A stretch of 37,856 nucleotides of DNA from Verrucomicrobiia bacterium (GCA_030038175.1 JASHPN010000103.1:1-37856), one strand, 5' to 3'; positions 24,246 through 31,798 are shown, counted from the stretch's first letter. Notes: generated by a model from the sequence alone, not told the origin. Made by a program: numbers and translations.

Positions 24246-26540
24246 TCAAGACGGCCGGCTGCTTGCGCCAATTTGAATCGTGTGGCGACCCGAGCCAATG
24301 TTCTCAATTTTCAGCAGCCCATCGTAAGCAGTCTCGGAAATGGTCTTCCCGTCCACATCCACGGCCGCATTGGCCTGCCCCGGGGCAGGCAGGAGAACCG
24401 TCGCCGTGACATTGCCGGGAATATTGACCAAAAGCCGGAACGATTCTGGCCCCCTCGTTGCCTGAACGGAAACCGGACCTCGAATCGTCGGAACCGTGCC
24501 CTCTGCCCAGGACAAAACAGTTCCCAGTTGAGGCTGGATCATAATCCGCCCGCCACCCGGCGTTAACGGGCGAACACCCAGCACAAACCGCGAGATTAAA
24601 TTGGCCGGGGCCGCGCCCCACGCATGGTTCCAGTCTGTGTTCTTTTTATCCGCAAAACTCCAGGCCTCGGTCGTGAGCGTGGAGCCCATGCGAATCATGT
24701 TCAGCCAACTGCGCGGACCATTGGTCGTCATCAAATCAATCGCCGTATCCGCGTCGCCGGATTGAAACAGCCCTTCCAGGAAATATTGCGCTCCATAAAC
24801 GCTTGGGGGCATTCCGTCGTCCGCCGCAATCCGCGAGTGCAGCCAGGCGATGACCGCGGCTTGCCGATCGGCCGGCACCAGGCCCAGGGCCAGCGGAAAA
24901 AAATTGGAGTGAGCCGACGCATGCGTCGTTCCTACGCCGTCCACGTAGCATTCCGAATTGCTGTCCCAGAACGTCGCGTTGTAGGTCTTATAAACCTGCG
25001 CGGCCATCGTATCGTAGTCTGCCGCATCATTGGTTTGGCCGACGACTGTCGCGATCTTTGCCATGATTCCTAAGCAACGATAGTAAAATGCGTTGTTTAC
25101 GGAATTGGTCCAATTCAGATAATCGCCCTCTCGAATGACAAAACCGTCCCGGTCGTCGGGCGGCCAATCCACCACGTCGGAGTTGGTGCGCAGCGGAAAG
25201 TCCGGAAATCCTTTAATCAGGCCGTCGCCCGCGGCCGCCCAGCTTAAAAGGTCCGGCTTGAGGGCGTCGTAATACCGGTACAGCAAATCGGCGTTGCCGG
25301 TGTGCAAATAATCCGCCCATGCCATCAGGATCATGTGAAACTTCCATTCCGTCGGCCAGGTGGGATGTTGCAGCAGGTACTCGAACGTGGCGCGCGGCAT
25401 GGTGAATTCACGGTCCACCGCATAGGCGCTCAATTGGTGTATATAGGCGTCAGCTTCGTACGGCCGCCGTTCACGGTCGCCGTCCACGTAAATGCCGTCA
25501 AAGGTCAGCATCTCCATCGAGTTCCGGCACAGGGTCCAAACCTGGTTCAACGCGGGGCTGGAACATTTGAAATTCGCCGCGTTCGTGTTGAATTCATCCA
25601 ACAGCCGCTGTTGCGTCACATCTCCGGCCGTTAGCGTTCCCGGAAAATGAAGCAGTTCAAAATAGCGAAACGGCATGACCACTCCATAACTCGGCGGCGG
25701 ATCAATGGTCGTCCGCGTGTTGTACGGAGGATACGCGGGAGGATGAATCGGGCAAATCGCATCGCCTCCGGGCAGCGTGAGCTCAAGGTTCGTGTAACGC
25801 ACCAGGCTTTGGTCCGGCGGACATGTATCCACGGCAAAGCCGCTGGCCATCTCTCCAAACCGCGCCTCGACCGCGGTTCCGCCGGGCGCGCCGTGCAAAT
25901 GAACCGTGACGTAACCGAAAGCGTCCTGGCCAAAATCAACAAACCAGCGCCCGGGAGCCGTATTGGTCACGAGCACGGGCGGCGCCGCGACAAAACGCAG
26001 CGGATAGCGATTGGCCCAGATATTTGAGGAGGCGTCGTAGTACAACCCCGCGGATGGCAAACCGTCCGGATCATCCCCGGGCGAATCAGCCGGCTCGTAC
26101 AATGCCGTGTCCGTGCGGAATTGCTGGATGGCGGACATGGGACTCATCCGGCCCGCGGTATCCTCGGTTTGTACGCGCCAATAATAATCAGTGTCGCCCC
26201 GCAACTTCCGGCCGCCATACGGCACATTGATTGAATCCGAACTCTTGACCAGGCCCGAATCCCACAGATCGCCCGTTCGCTGTTCCGCTAAAACCGCGCT
26301 GGATGCCACGATAATCCGATAGCCGGTTTGCGCGTCGTTCCGTTTCGCCGGGTTATAGATCCATCCAAAGTCCGGCACGGCAGTGTTAATGACGGTCTGC
26401 TCAGGGTGCGCCAGTAAATCACAGAGCAGGCCGGTGGGCGCCCGGGGTGATGCGGCACTGGCCAAAGGTGAGAAGAATCCCACAATACAAACGGCAGCCG
26501 TGCCGGCTATCGCCTGAAGATTTAAAGAAATGTCAGCCAT
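24246..26540 (-). CDS. Secreted GH78-like alpha-L-rhamnosidase
   Basis: Predicted exported alpha-L-rhamnosidase-type enzyme of 764 residues. A Sec signal peptide (about 1-30) is followed by a fibronectin-III-like domain (about 34-142; PDFGWIYNP, YYWRVQTEDTAG) typical of the start of bacterial rhamnosidases. Next come beta domains (about 175-310) and the (alpha/alpha)6 barrel, whose signature DGDRERRPYEAD lies at 353-364, followed by W-P-T-E-W-K-F-H. A C-terminal beta-sandwich closes the protein. It is more distant from classical GH78 than the Tat-exported enzyme at 10091-12721 and lacks that enzyme's N-terminal beta-sandwich. It is divergent from the sensor kinase gene, and both promoters flank the same palindrome (26624-26640). 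Rhamnosidase activity is the best guess; another L-sugar is possible. Confidence 0.8.
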   Translation of the reverse strand: MADISLNLQAIAGTAAVCIVGFFSPLASAASPRAPTGLLCDLLAHPEQTVINTAVPDFGWIYNPAKRNDAQTGYRIIVASSAVLAEQRTGDLWDSGLVKSSDSINVPYGGRKLRGDTDYYWRVQTEDTAGRMSPMSAIQQFRTDTALYEPADSPGDDPDGLPSAGLYYDASSNIWANRYPLRFVAAPPVLVTNTAPGRWFVDFGQDAFGYVTVHLHGAPGGTAVEARFGEMASGFAVDTCPPDQSLVRYTNLELTLPGGDAICPIHPPAYPPYNTRTTIDPPPSYGVVMPFRYFELLHFPGTLTAGDVTQQRLLDEFNTNAANFKCSSPALNQVWTLCRNSMEMLTFDGIYVDGDRERRPYEADAYIHQLSAYAVDREFTMPRATFEYLLQHPTWPTEWKFHMILMAWADYLHTGNADLLYRYYDALKPDLLSWAAAGDGLIKGFPDFPLRTNSDVVDWPPDDRDGFVIREGDYLNWTNSVNNAFYYRCLGIMAKIATVVGQTNDAADYDTMAAQVYKTYNATFWDSNSECYVDGVGTTHASAHSNFFPLALGLVPADRQAAVIAWLHSRIAADDGMPPSVYGAQYFLEGLFQSGDADTAIDLMTTNGPRSWLNMIRMGSTLTTEAWSFADKKNTDWNHAWGAAPANLISRFVLGVRPLTPGGGRIMIQPQLGTVLSWAEGTVPTIRGPVSVQATRGPESFRLLVNIPGNVTATVLLPAPGQANAAVDVDGKTISETAYDGLLKIENIGSGRHTIQIGASSRPS

Positions 26541-26595
26541 TGTTCCTGCAAGTTCTCAATGTTTACTCGCTCCGGGCAAGTCCAATATTTGCGGC

Positions 26596-26640
26596 ATCAT
26601 ACATTATGGAGTGCTTGCCGTCATACCACCCAAATGGGTG
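26596..26640 (-). promoter_or_regulatory. Promoter of the divergent rhamnosidase with shared operator (site C)
   Basis: On the minus strand ATGACG (26619-26624) and TATGAT (26596-26601) are 17 bp apart and make the best -10 of the three sites. The operator TACCACC-CAA-ATGGGTG (26624-26640, plus reading) touches the -35, as at sites A and B. Its core CACCCA-AA-TGGGTG (26627-26640) is a perfect palindrome. Transcription would start near 26589, about 49 nt before the ATG. Confidence 0.6.
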
Positions 26641-26675
26641 AGTGGATTGACGCGCCGCGAATCATCCTTTATTTT
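26624..26675 (+). promoter_or_regulatory. Operator and promoter of the sensor kinase gene
   Basis: On the plus strand TTGACG (26647-26652) and TATTTT (26670-26675) are 17 bp apart and give a predicted start near 26682. The palindrome used by the divergent rhamnosidase ends 6 bp before this -35. One operator could therefore serve both directions and give autoregulation. Confidence 0.55.
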
Positions 26676-26736
26676 AGCTGTCACTGTGACTCCGAATCTC
26701 GCACGGCCGGACGAAAACGTTTCGCTGCTGTCTCGT

Positions 26737-28233
26737 TTGAAGCATGGAGTTACCGTGTGCGTCCTTTGTATCCTGTCCGCTGCCGGCTTGACCGCCCGTG
26801 CCGAAACCAATGCGGCTGCCTCCCTTTCCAATGCTCCCAACATTTATGTGGACTATGGGCAAACCCCGCCTTCTTACAATGCTGTAAAAAGGGCGACCAA
26901 TGGCCTCGGCTGCTGGATTTGGGCACAGCAAGTTCTGGATAAACAGACCATTTATCTCTGGAGAGCATTCCAGGTCCCTCAATCAGACCCTGTCGTTCAT
27001 GCCCAACTGAGTATCTCAGCGGACAATGCCTTCACGGTTTGGCTGGACGGCCAGGAAATTGGCGCCGGCAGCGATTGGCGGACCTTGAGCAGTTACGAGC
27101 TAAGCGGGAAATTGGCCCCGGGAACCCACGTCCTGGCGGTGGAGGGATTTAACGATTGTGATAAAGCAGGTGTGATCGTTGGTTTGCGCCTCAAATTGGC
27201 GGATGGGCGGATTTTGAATATTCCTTCAGATACAACCTGGCGCGTTGTCCCGCGTCCGGTATCGGGTTGGCAGACGGCCGCCAAACCACAGGAGGGTTGG
27301 CTCCCGGCAAGGTTTATTGCGAGGCTCGGCCAGGGTCCCTGGTGGGCCATTCCAACCACGGTGGCGCATATTCAGGGCTCGCTTCCGGAACCCGTGCCAT
27401 TCTGGCGAACTTCCCGCTTTCAATTCATTCTGTTTACCGGTTGCGCCGTTTTTGTCCTCGCGGGCCTTTACCTGCTGATTCAATTGGCGATCCAATCCAA
27501 AACCCACAAATTTCTTCAAATCGAACGCGACCGCATCGCGCGCGATATTCATGATGATCTTGGGTCAAAGATCACCCAGCTCCTGTTGACGGGCGAAGCT
27601 TCCCAAATCAGGCGCCATTCGCCTGTGCCCGACAGCGCTTCCGCCGACCCGGTGCTTCAAATGTGCAGCGGGGCGCGCGATATTTTGGCTACGATTGACG
27701 AGATCATCTGGATCGTCAACTCACAACACGACACGCTCAATGATTTCGCGATCCACGCCTGCAAATACACGGAACGGTTCCTGGAATCCTCGCTGATCCG
27801 CTTTCGCTTTGACGTGGATGAGTTGCCGGGCAAAAAACTGACGCAGCTTGCGCGGCGCAATCTCTTTCTTGCTGTCAAAGAAGCCCTGAATAACTCCGTC
27901 AAACATTCTCACGCCACCGAACTGACTGTGCGCATCAGATTGGAGGGTTCGGCATTCAAGGTGATTGTGGAGGATAACGGCATTGGCTTTGATGGCCGGC
28001 AGGTAAATCCCGAGCGCAACGGATTAAATAACGTGATGTTGCGGATGCACGAAATCGGCGGCAGTTCCGAAATCATCAGCCGCCCGGGCGAGGGGTGTAG
28101 AATTTGTCTTTCCTGTCCCCTGATAAAGCCGCGGTTCCATCATTTTCTTTCTAAGCCGGCGCATCCCGAGGGCGCCGCCGGGCTGCCCGCGGATCGCGAG
28201 ACGGGGCTGCCGGCAAAACCAATGCGAACGTGA
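26737..28233 (+). CDS. Sensor histidine kinase with a rhamnosidase-like periplasmic domain
   Basis: Membrane kinase of the HisKA_3/NarX type, 498 residues from a TTG start. It has a signal peptide (about 1-22), a periplasmic beta-sandwich (about 50-175), one membrane helix (about 229-252), the phosphoacceptor His272 in RIARDIHDDLG and an HATPase domain (N-box EALNNSVKHSHA, G-box DNGIGFD). A tail of about 35 residues follows. The periplasmic domain can be aligned by eye with the N-terminal domain of the Tat-rhamnosidase: WIW with WVW, SADNAFTVWLDGQEI with ADSRYRLEVNGRRV, LAPGTHVLAVEGF with LQPGENVLGATVLF, and PSDTTW with VSDESW. An in-frame ATG at 26530 would place the promoter inside the gene and bury the signal peptide, so I prefer TTG at 26737, although no Shine-Dalgarno site is visible. 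The response regulator follows with a 4-base overlap. The sensed ligand is presumably a rhamnose-containing glycan (inference). Confidence 0.83.
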   Translation: MKHGVTVCVLCILSAAGLTARAETNAAASLSNAPNIYVDYGQTPPSYNAVKRATNGLGCWIWAQQVLDKQTIYLWRAFQVPQSDPVVHAQLSISADNAFTVWLDGQEIGAGSDWRTLSSYELSGKLAPGTHVLAVEGFNDCDKAGVIVGLRLKLADGRILNIPSDTTWRVVPRPVSGWQTAAKPQEGWLPARFIARLGQGPWWAIPTTVAHIQGSLPEPVPFWRTSRFQFILFTGCAVFVLAGLYLLIQLAIQSKTHKFLQIERDRIARDIHDDLGSKITQLLLTGEASQIRRHSPVPDSASADPVLQMCSGARDILATIDEIIWIVNSQHDTLNDFAIHACKYTERFLESSLIRFRFDVDELPGKKLTQLARRNLFLAVKEALNNSVKHSHATELTVRIRLEGSAFKVIVEDNGIGFDGRQVNPERNGLNNVMLRMHEIGGSSEIISRPGEGCRICLSCPLIKPRFHHFLSKPAHPEGAAGLPADRETGLPAKPMRT

Positions 28234-28910
28234 AGACCACCCTCCTTGGAACGGAACCGCCGGTCAAATCTGTGACCCGGGTTGCTTTGGTCGAAGACCA
28301 AAAGGAATTGTGCCGGCAGTGGGCCGGGATCATTGATACCTTCACGGACATTGAGTGCGTTGGGACCTGCGCTTCGGGCGAAGAAGCGGCCGAGCGGATT
28401 CCCCAATGGGCGCCGGACGTCATCCTCATGGACATTCGTTTGCCCGGAATGTCCGGAATCGAATGCACTTCCCGGCTTAAGGAACTGTTGCCGGCGACGC
28501 CCATCGTCATCCTCACGGTATTGGACGACGACGAATTGATTTTTCGGGCCCTTGAAGCCGGAGCGGATGGTTATCTCCTCAAGCGCTCCAAACCCGTTGA
28601 CCTGCGCGCCGCGCTGCTCGACGTGCTCAATGGCGGCGCCCCCATGAGCAGCGCGATTGCCCGCCGCGTGGTTTGCTCGTTCAAAAAAACATCTCCCAGG
28701 CTGGCGCACGTGCAATTGTCCGCGCGCGAGGCGGAAGTCTTGAAATTCCTGTCGCGCGGTTTCTCCAACAAAGAGATTGCCAGCCAAATCGAACTGAGCG
28801 TTGAAACCGTGCGCACCTATCTCAAAAGCATTTACAAAAAGCTGCATGTCCGTTCCCGCACCGAAGCGGTGCTTCATTACGGCTCCAGCCGGCCAGGAAG
28901 CCCCCCATGA
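28230..28910 (+). CDS. NarL/FixJ-type response regulator, partner of the rhamnosidase-domain kinase
   Basis: Cytoplasmic response regulator of 226 residues. The receiver domain has the acidic pocket Glu22-Asp23, phosphoacceptor Asp68 in ILMDIRLPG, the Thr of VILTVLDDD and Lys in YLLKRS. The C-terminal LuxR-type helix-turn-helix is complete (LSAREAEVLKFLSRGFSNKE, then IASQIELSVETVRTYLKSIY). The GTG start overlaps the kinase stop (GTGA), indicating translational coupling and a cognate pair. Regulators of this class bind heptamer pairs such as NarL's TACYYMT in 7-2-7 arrangement. The palindromes at 12815, 24110 and 26624 have this kind of geometry and are plausible targets (inference). Confidence 0.92.
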   Translation: MKTTLLGTEPPVKSVTRVALVEDQKELCRQWAGIIDTFTDIECVGTCASGEEAAERIPQWAPDVILMDIRLPGMSGIECTSRLKELLPATPIVILTVLDDDELIFRALEAGADGYLLKRSKPVDLRAALLDVLNGGAPMSSAIARRVVCSFKKTSPRLAHVQLSAREAEVLKFLSRGFSNKEIASQIELSVETVRTYLKSIYKKLHVRSRTEAVLHYGSSRPGSPP

Positions 28911-28981
28911 AGCCGGGAAATCACAACGCCTTGTTTGTTTGTTTCTTTGTTGTTAAATAAATCCATGCCCGTTTGCCGGAT

Positions 28982-30034
28982 ATGAGCGCATGGACGGAAC
29001 AATTCGAAAAACGGCCGAGGATTTTTTCCGCCTCGGTCAGTGTGGCGCTGGTCGCCCTGATTGGGTTGATTGACTATCTCGCCGGGTACGACATTTATTT
29101 TTCCGCGTTTTATTTGCTTCCCGTCGCCATCGCCGCCTGGTTTGTTTCCGGGACGTTTGGGGTCATCATTTCCCTGTCGAGTGTGATTGTCTCCGTGGCC
29201 GGCGATTATGCCGCCGGGGCGCGTGGCGTCTTCGTTCCGGTTTGGAACGGAGCCATCGCCCTGACGGTTTATTTTGTGGTGGTCAAAGCCATCACCTCAT
29301 TGCGGCGGCTGCACAATGAGCTGGAAGAACGGGTGCGCCAGCGGACCATCGCCTTGAGCAACGAAATGCAGGAACGTGAGCGTCTGGAAAAGGAAATCCT
29401 CGCCATCAGCGAACGGGAACAGCTTCGCATTGGGCATGATTTGCACGACACCCTTTGCCAGCATTTGACGGCCACCGCGATGGCCGGGCAGGTGCTTGGG
29501 CAAAAGCTCGCGGCCAAATCCGCCCCGGAAACGGCAGATGCCAGGGAAATTGTAAAGCTCGTTGAGGAAAGCATCACCTTGACTCGAAATCTGGCGCATG
29601 GAATTGCTCCGGTGGAGATGGAAAACGAAGGCCTGATTACCGCACTGCAGGAATTTGCCGCGAACATCTCGCAACTCTTCAAAGTTAATTGCCGGTTCGA
29701 TGCCGATTCTCCCCCCATGGTTCACGACTCCGATGCGGCGACGCATTTGTACCGCATCGCCCAGGAAGCTGTGAATAACGCCATCCGTCACGGCAAGCCG
29801 CACCAAATTGTGATGAGCCTTTCGGCCCAAAGAGGGCGGCTGGAGCTGACCGTCGAGGACGACGGAACCGGCCTGCCGGAAGATTGGCAGAAAAACCGCG
29901 GCCTGGGCACCCGCATCATGGCGCATCGCGCGGCGATGATCGGCGGGACCTTTTCCATCGAACCCAATCCGACCGGCGGCACGTTTGTGAAATGTTCATT
30001 CCCGCTTGCCACCATTGCCATGGACCCCCTATGA
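28982..30034 (+). CDS. Membrane-embedded HisKA_3 sensor histidine kinase
   Basis: Kinase of 350 residues with an N-terminal membrane domain of about four helices (residues about 15-105) and almost no periplasmic part. It therefore probably senses something in or at the membrane. A coiled-coil linker (about 107-145) leads to the phosphoacceptor His155 in GHDLHDTLCQHL and an HATPase domain (N-box EAVNNAIRHG, G-box DDGTGLP, then RGLGTRIMAHRAAMIGG). I chose ATG at 28982; an in-frame TTG at 28973 would add three residues. It follows the first regulator by 71 bp and overlaps the next gene by ATGA. It differs completely from the first kinase in its sensory part, so it serves another signal, possibly envelope stress linked to the efflux operon downstream. 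Confidence 0.9.
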   Translation: MSAWTEQFEKRPRIFSASVSVALVALIGLIDYLAGYDIYFSAFYLLPVAIAAWFVSGTFGVIISLSSVIVSVAGDYAAGARGVFVPVWNGAIALTVYFVVVKAITSLRRLHNELEERVRQRTIALSNEMQERERLEKEILAISEREQLRIGHDLHDTLCQHLTATAMAGQVLGQKLAAKSAPETADAREIVKLVEESITLTRNLAHGIAPVEMENEGLITALQEFAANISQLFKVNCRFDADSPPMVHDSDAATHLYRIAQEAVNNAIRHGKPHQIVMSLSAQRGRLELTVEDDGTGLPEDWQKNRGLGTRIMAHRAAMIGGTFSIEPNPTGGTFVKCSFPLATIAMDPL

Positions 30035-30684
30035 GCCAGAAGAAAATTTTTGTTGTGGACGACCATCCGCTGGTGCGCGAATGGCTGGCAAACCTGATCC
30101 ACCAGCAGCCCGATTTGTTGGTTTGCCGCGAGGCGGAAACCGCGGCGTCCGCGCTGTCGGGCATTGATTCAACCAAACCTGACCTGGTGATTGCCGACAT
30201 CAATTTAACGAACTCCTCGGGCATTGAATTGCTCAAAGATCTGCGGCAACTGCATCCGGAGATTCCGGTGCTCGTCCTTTCGATGCATGACGAGTCGCTG
30301 TACGCGGAACGCGTCTTCCGCGCGGGCGCGCGCGGCTACGTGAATAAACGTGAAACGGCGCAAAAAGTGGTCGAAGCCATCCGGCGTGTGCTGGAAGGAA
30401 AACTTTATGTGAGCGGAAAGGCCGCGGAAATTCTCGCCGGCAAATCAGTTCGCGGAGAGCCTTTGAACCGGCCGGCGGTGGAGTTGTTGAGCGACCGGGA
30501 ATTGGAAGTTTTTAACAAGCTGGGCCAGGGAATTGGAACCAGGCAAATCGCGGCGGATTTTCACGTGAGCGTCAAAACCGTCCAGGAATATTGCGCGCGC
30601 ATCAAGGAAAAGCTCAAGCTGGCCAGCGCCACGGAATTGCTGCGCGAAGCCGTCCGCTGGTACGATTCCGATAAAGCCGGGTGA
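30031..30684 (+). CDS. NarL/FixJ-type response regulator, second pair
   Basis: Response regulator of 217 residues with Asp10-Asp11, phosphoacceptor Asp56 in IADINLT, Ser of LVLSMHDES and Lys in YVNKRE. The C-terminal LuxR-type helix-turn-helix is LSDRELEVFNKLGQGIG followed by TRQIAADFHVSVKTVQEY. The ATG lies in the ATGA overlap with the kinase stop, so the two are translationally coupled. The frame stays open upstream of this ATG, but those codons lie within the kinase gene and encode no domain. The RND efflux operon starts 86 bp downstream, making it a candidate target. Confidence 0.92.
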   Translation: MSQKKIFVVDDHPLVREWLANLIHQQPDLLVCREAETAASALSGIDSTKPDLVIADINLTNSSGIELLKDLRQLHPEIPVLVLSMHDESLYAERVFRAGARGYVNKRETAQKVVEAIRRVLEGKLYVSGKAAEILAGKSVRGEPLNRPAVELLSDRELEVFNKLGQGIGTRQIAADFHVSVKTVQEYCARIKEKLKLASATELLREAVRWYDSDKAG

Positions 30685-30707
30685 GGTCGGGTTCATGTCG
30701 GACTTTA

Positions 30708-30736
30708 CCTGACAAAAAATTAGACCTCGCCTGACA
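30708..30736 (+). repeat. Direct repeat CCTGACA, 22 bp apart, before the efflux operon
   Basis: CCTGACA occurs at 30708-30714 and again at 30730-30736, a 22-bp period, close to two helical turns. Tandem half-sites on one face of the helix are common for regulators. The pair lies between the second response regulator and the adaptor gene, 35 bp before its ATG. Two copies of a 7-mer could be chance. Confidence 0.35.
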
Positions 30737-30770
30737 GACGGGGAGGCACAGTTCCTGCATCCTCCGGGGA

Positions 30771-31763
30771 ATGAAAGTTTCGGTTTATCTCGGGACTCGA
30801 TTCGCCGCGGCGATGCTGGCAGCGACGGCTCTTTTGCAGACCGGTTGCGAGCGCGCCGATGATGGCGATCCGCCGCCTGACGCCAATGCCGTTTCAAACG
30901 CGCCTCCGGTAACCTCCGTCGAACTGACCGGCGATCAATTAAATTCCGTAAAAATTGCGCCAGTCGGCACATATCGGTTTCCCGTCGAACGTGAGGCGGT
31001 GGGAACGGTTTACTTCGACGAAGAGCCGGGCACTGTCCAGGCCGAATCCACGCTCCTTGGCGCGGCGGCAGCCGAGGAAGTAGCGAGCAACGTGCTGGCG
31101 CGCGCCCGGAAGCTGGTTGGCCCCAACGGAGTTTCAAAAGCCGAGTTGGAACAGGACATTTCGACTGAGGAAACCGACGCCGCCGCGCTCAAGGCCGCGC
31201 GCGACGCCGTCCGCGCTCTTGGCGAAGCGGACGACGATATTGATCAAATGATTGCCGCCGGCAGGATTGAGGCGGAGCAGGGCGGGCAGGGCCGGCCCAA
31301 ATGGGTGCTGGCCAGCGTCGCCGAAAGCGACAGTCCCCTCCTTCAGCCCGGCCAGCCGGTTCAAGTCAAGGTGACGGCCTTTCCCGGCCGGATATTTAAG
31401 GGAACGGTCTCGAAAATTTACGCGACCATTGACCCGAACACACATCGCCTGTCGGTCCGTTGTCAGGTGGGCGATCCCGGGGACAAATTGCGCGTGGGAA
31501 TGCTGGCCACGGTGGTGGTTCAAGTTTCAAAACCGGTGGACGCGATCGCCATTCCGGTCAACGGAATTGTTCGGGAAGGCGACGGCGCCATGACGGCCTG
31601 GGTGACCGCCGATCGCCGGCATTTCACGCAAAGGATTGTCAAAACCGGATTGCGGGAAGACGGGGAGGTCGAGGTCCTGGCCGGACTGAAGAAGGGAGAA
31701 TTGGCGGTCACCGATGGCGCCATCTTCCTCGACAATATGTTACAGGCGCCGGTAGATGACTAA
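30771..31763 (+). CDS. RND efflux periplasmic adaptor (CzcB/CusB-like) lacking the lipoyl domain
   Basis: Membrane fusion protein of 330 residues that should link the RND pump to the outer-membrane channel. The N-terminus is a signal peptide with a lipobox-like but imperfect QTG-Cys26. Retained parts are the N-terminal strand GTVYFDEE (78-85), the helical hairpin (about 91-165; NVLARARKLVGPNGVSKAEL, ALKAARDAVRALGEAD), the beta-barrel from WVLASVAESDSPLL (178-191) through FPGRIFKGTVSKI and DPNTHRLSVRC, and the membrane-proximal domain (AIPVNGIVREGDGAMTAWV). The segments that normally sit between FDEE and AESTLL, and between the hairpin and WVLASV, are missing. They would form the two halves of the lipoyl (barrel-sandwich) domain. 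The frame is intact. The pump gene follows after 35 bp. Confidence 0.85.
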   Translation: MKVSVYLGTRFAAAMLAATALLQTGCERADDGDPPPDANAVSNAPPVTSVELTGDQLNSVKIAPVGTYRFPVEREAVGTVYFDEEPGTVQAESTLLGAAAAEEVASNVLARARKLVGPNGVSKAELEQDISTEETDAAALKAARDAVRALGEADDDIDQMIAAGRIEAEQGGQGRPKWVLASVAESDSPLLQPGQPVQVKVTAFPGRIFKGTVSKIYATIDPNTHRLSVRCQVGDPGDKLRVGMLATVVVQVSKPVDAIAIPVNGIVREGDGAMTAWVTADRRHFTQRIVKTGLREDGEVEVLAGLKKGELAVTDGAIFLDNMLQAPVDD

Positions 31764-31798
31764 CGGCGGAAACCTCCAATAACCCATTCATCGTTGCG

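Noticed and set aside
29884-30030. Upstream extension of the second response regulator
   Set aside because: The added residues are out-of-frame kinase sequence. The ATG at 30031 in the ATGA overlap begins directly at the receiver domain.
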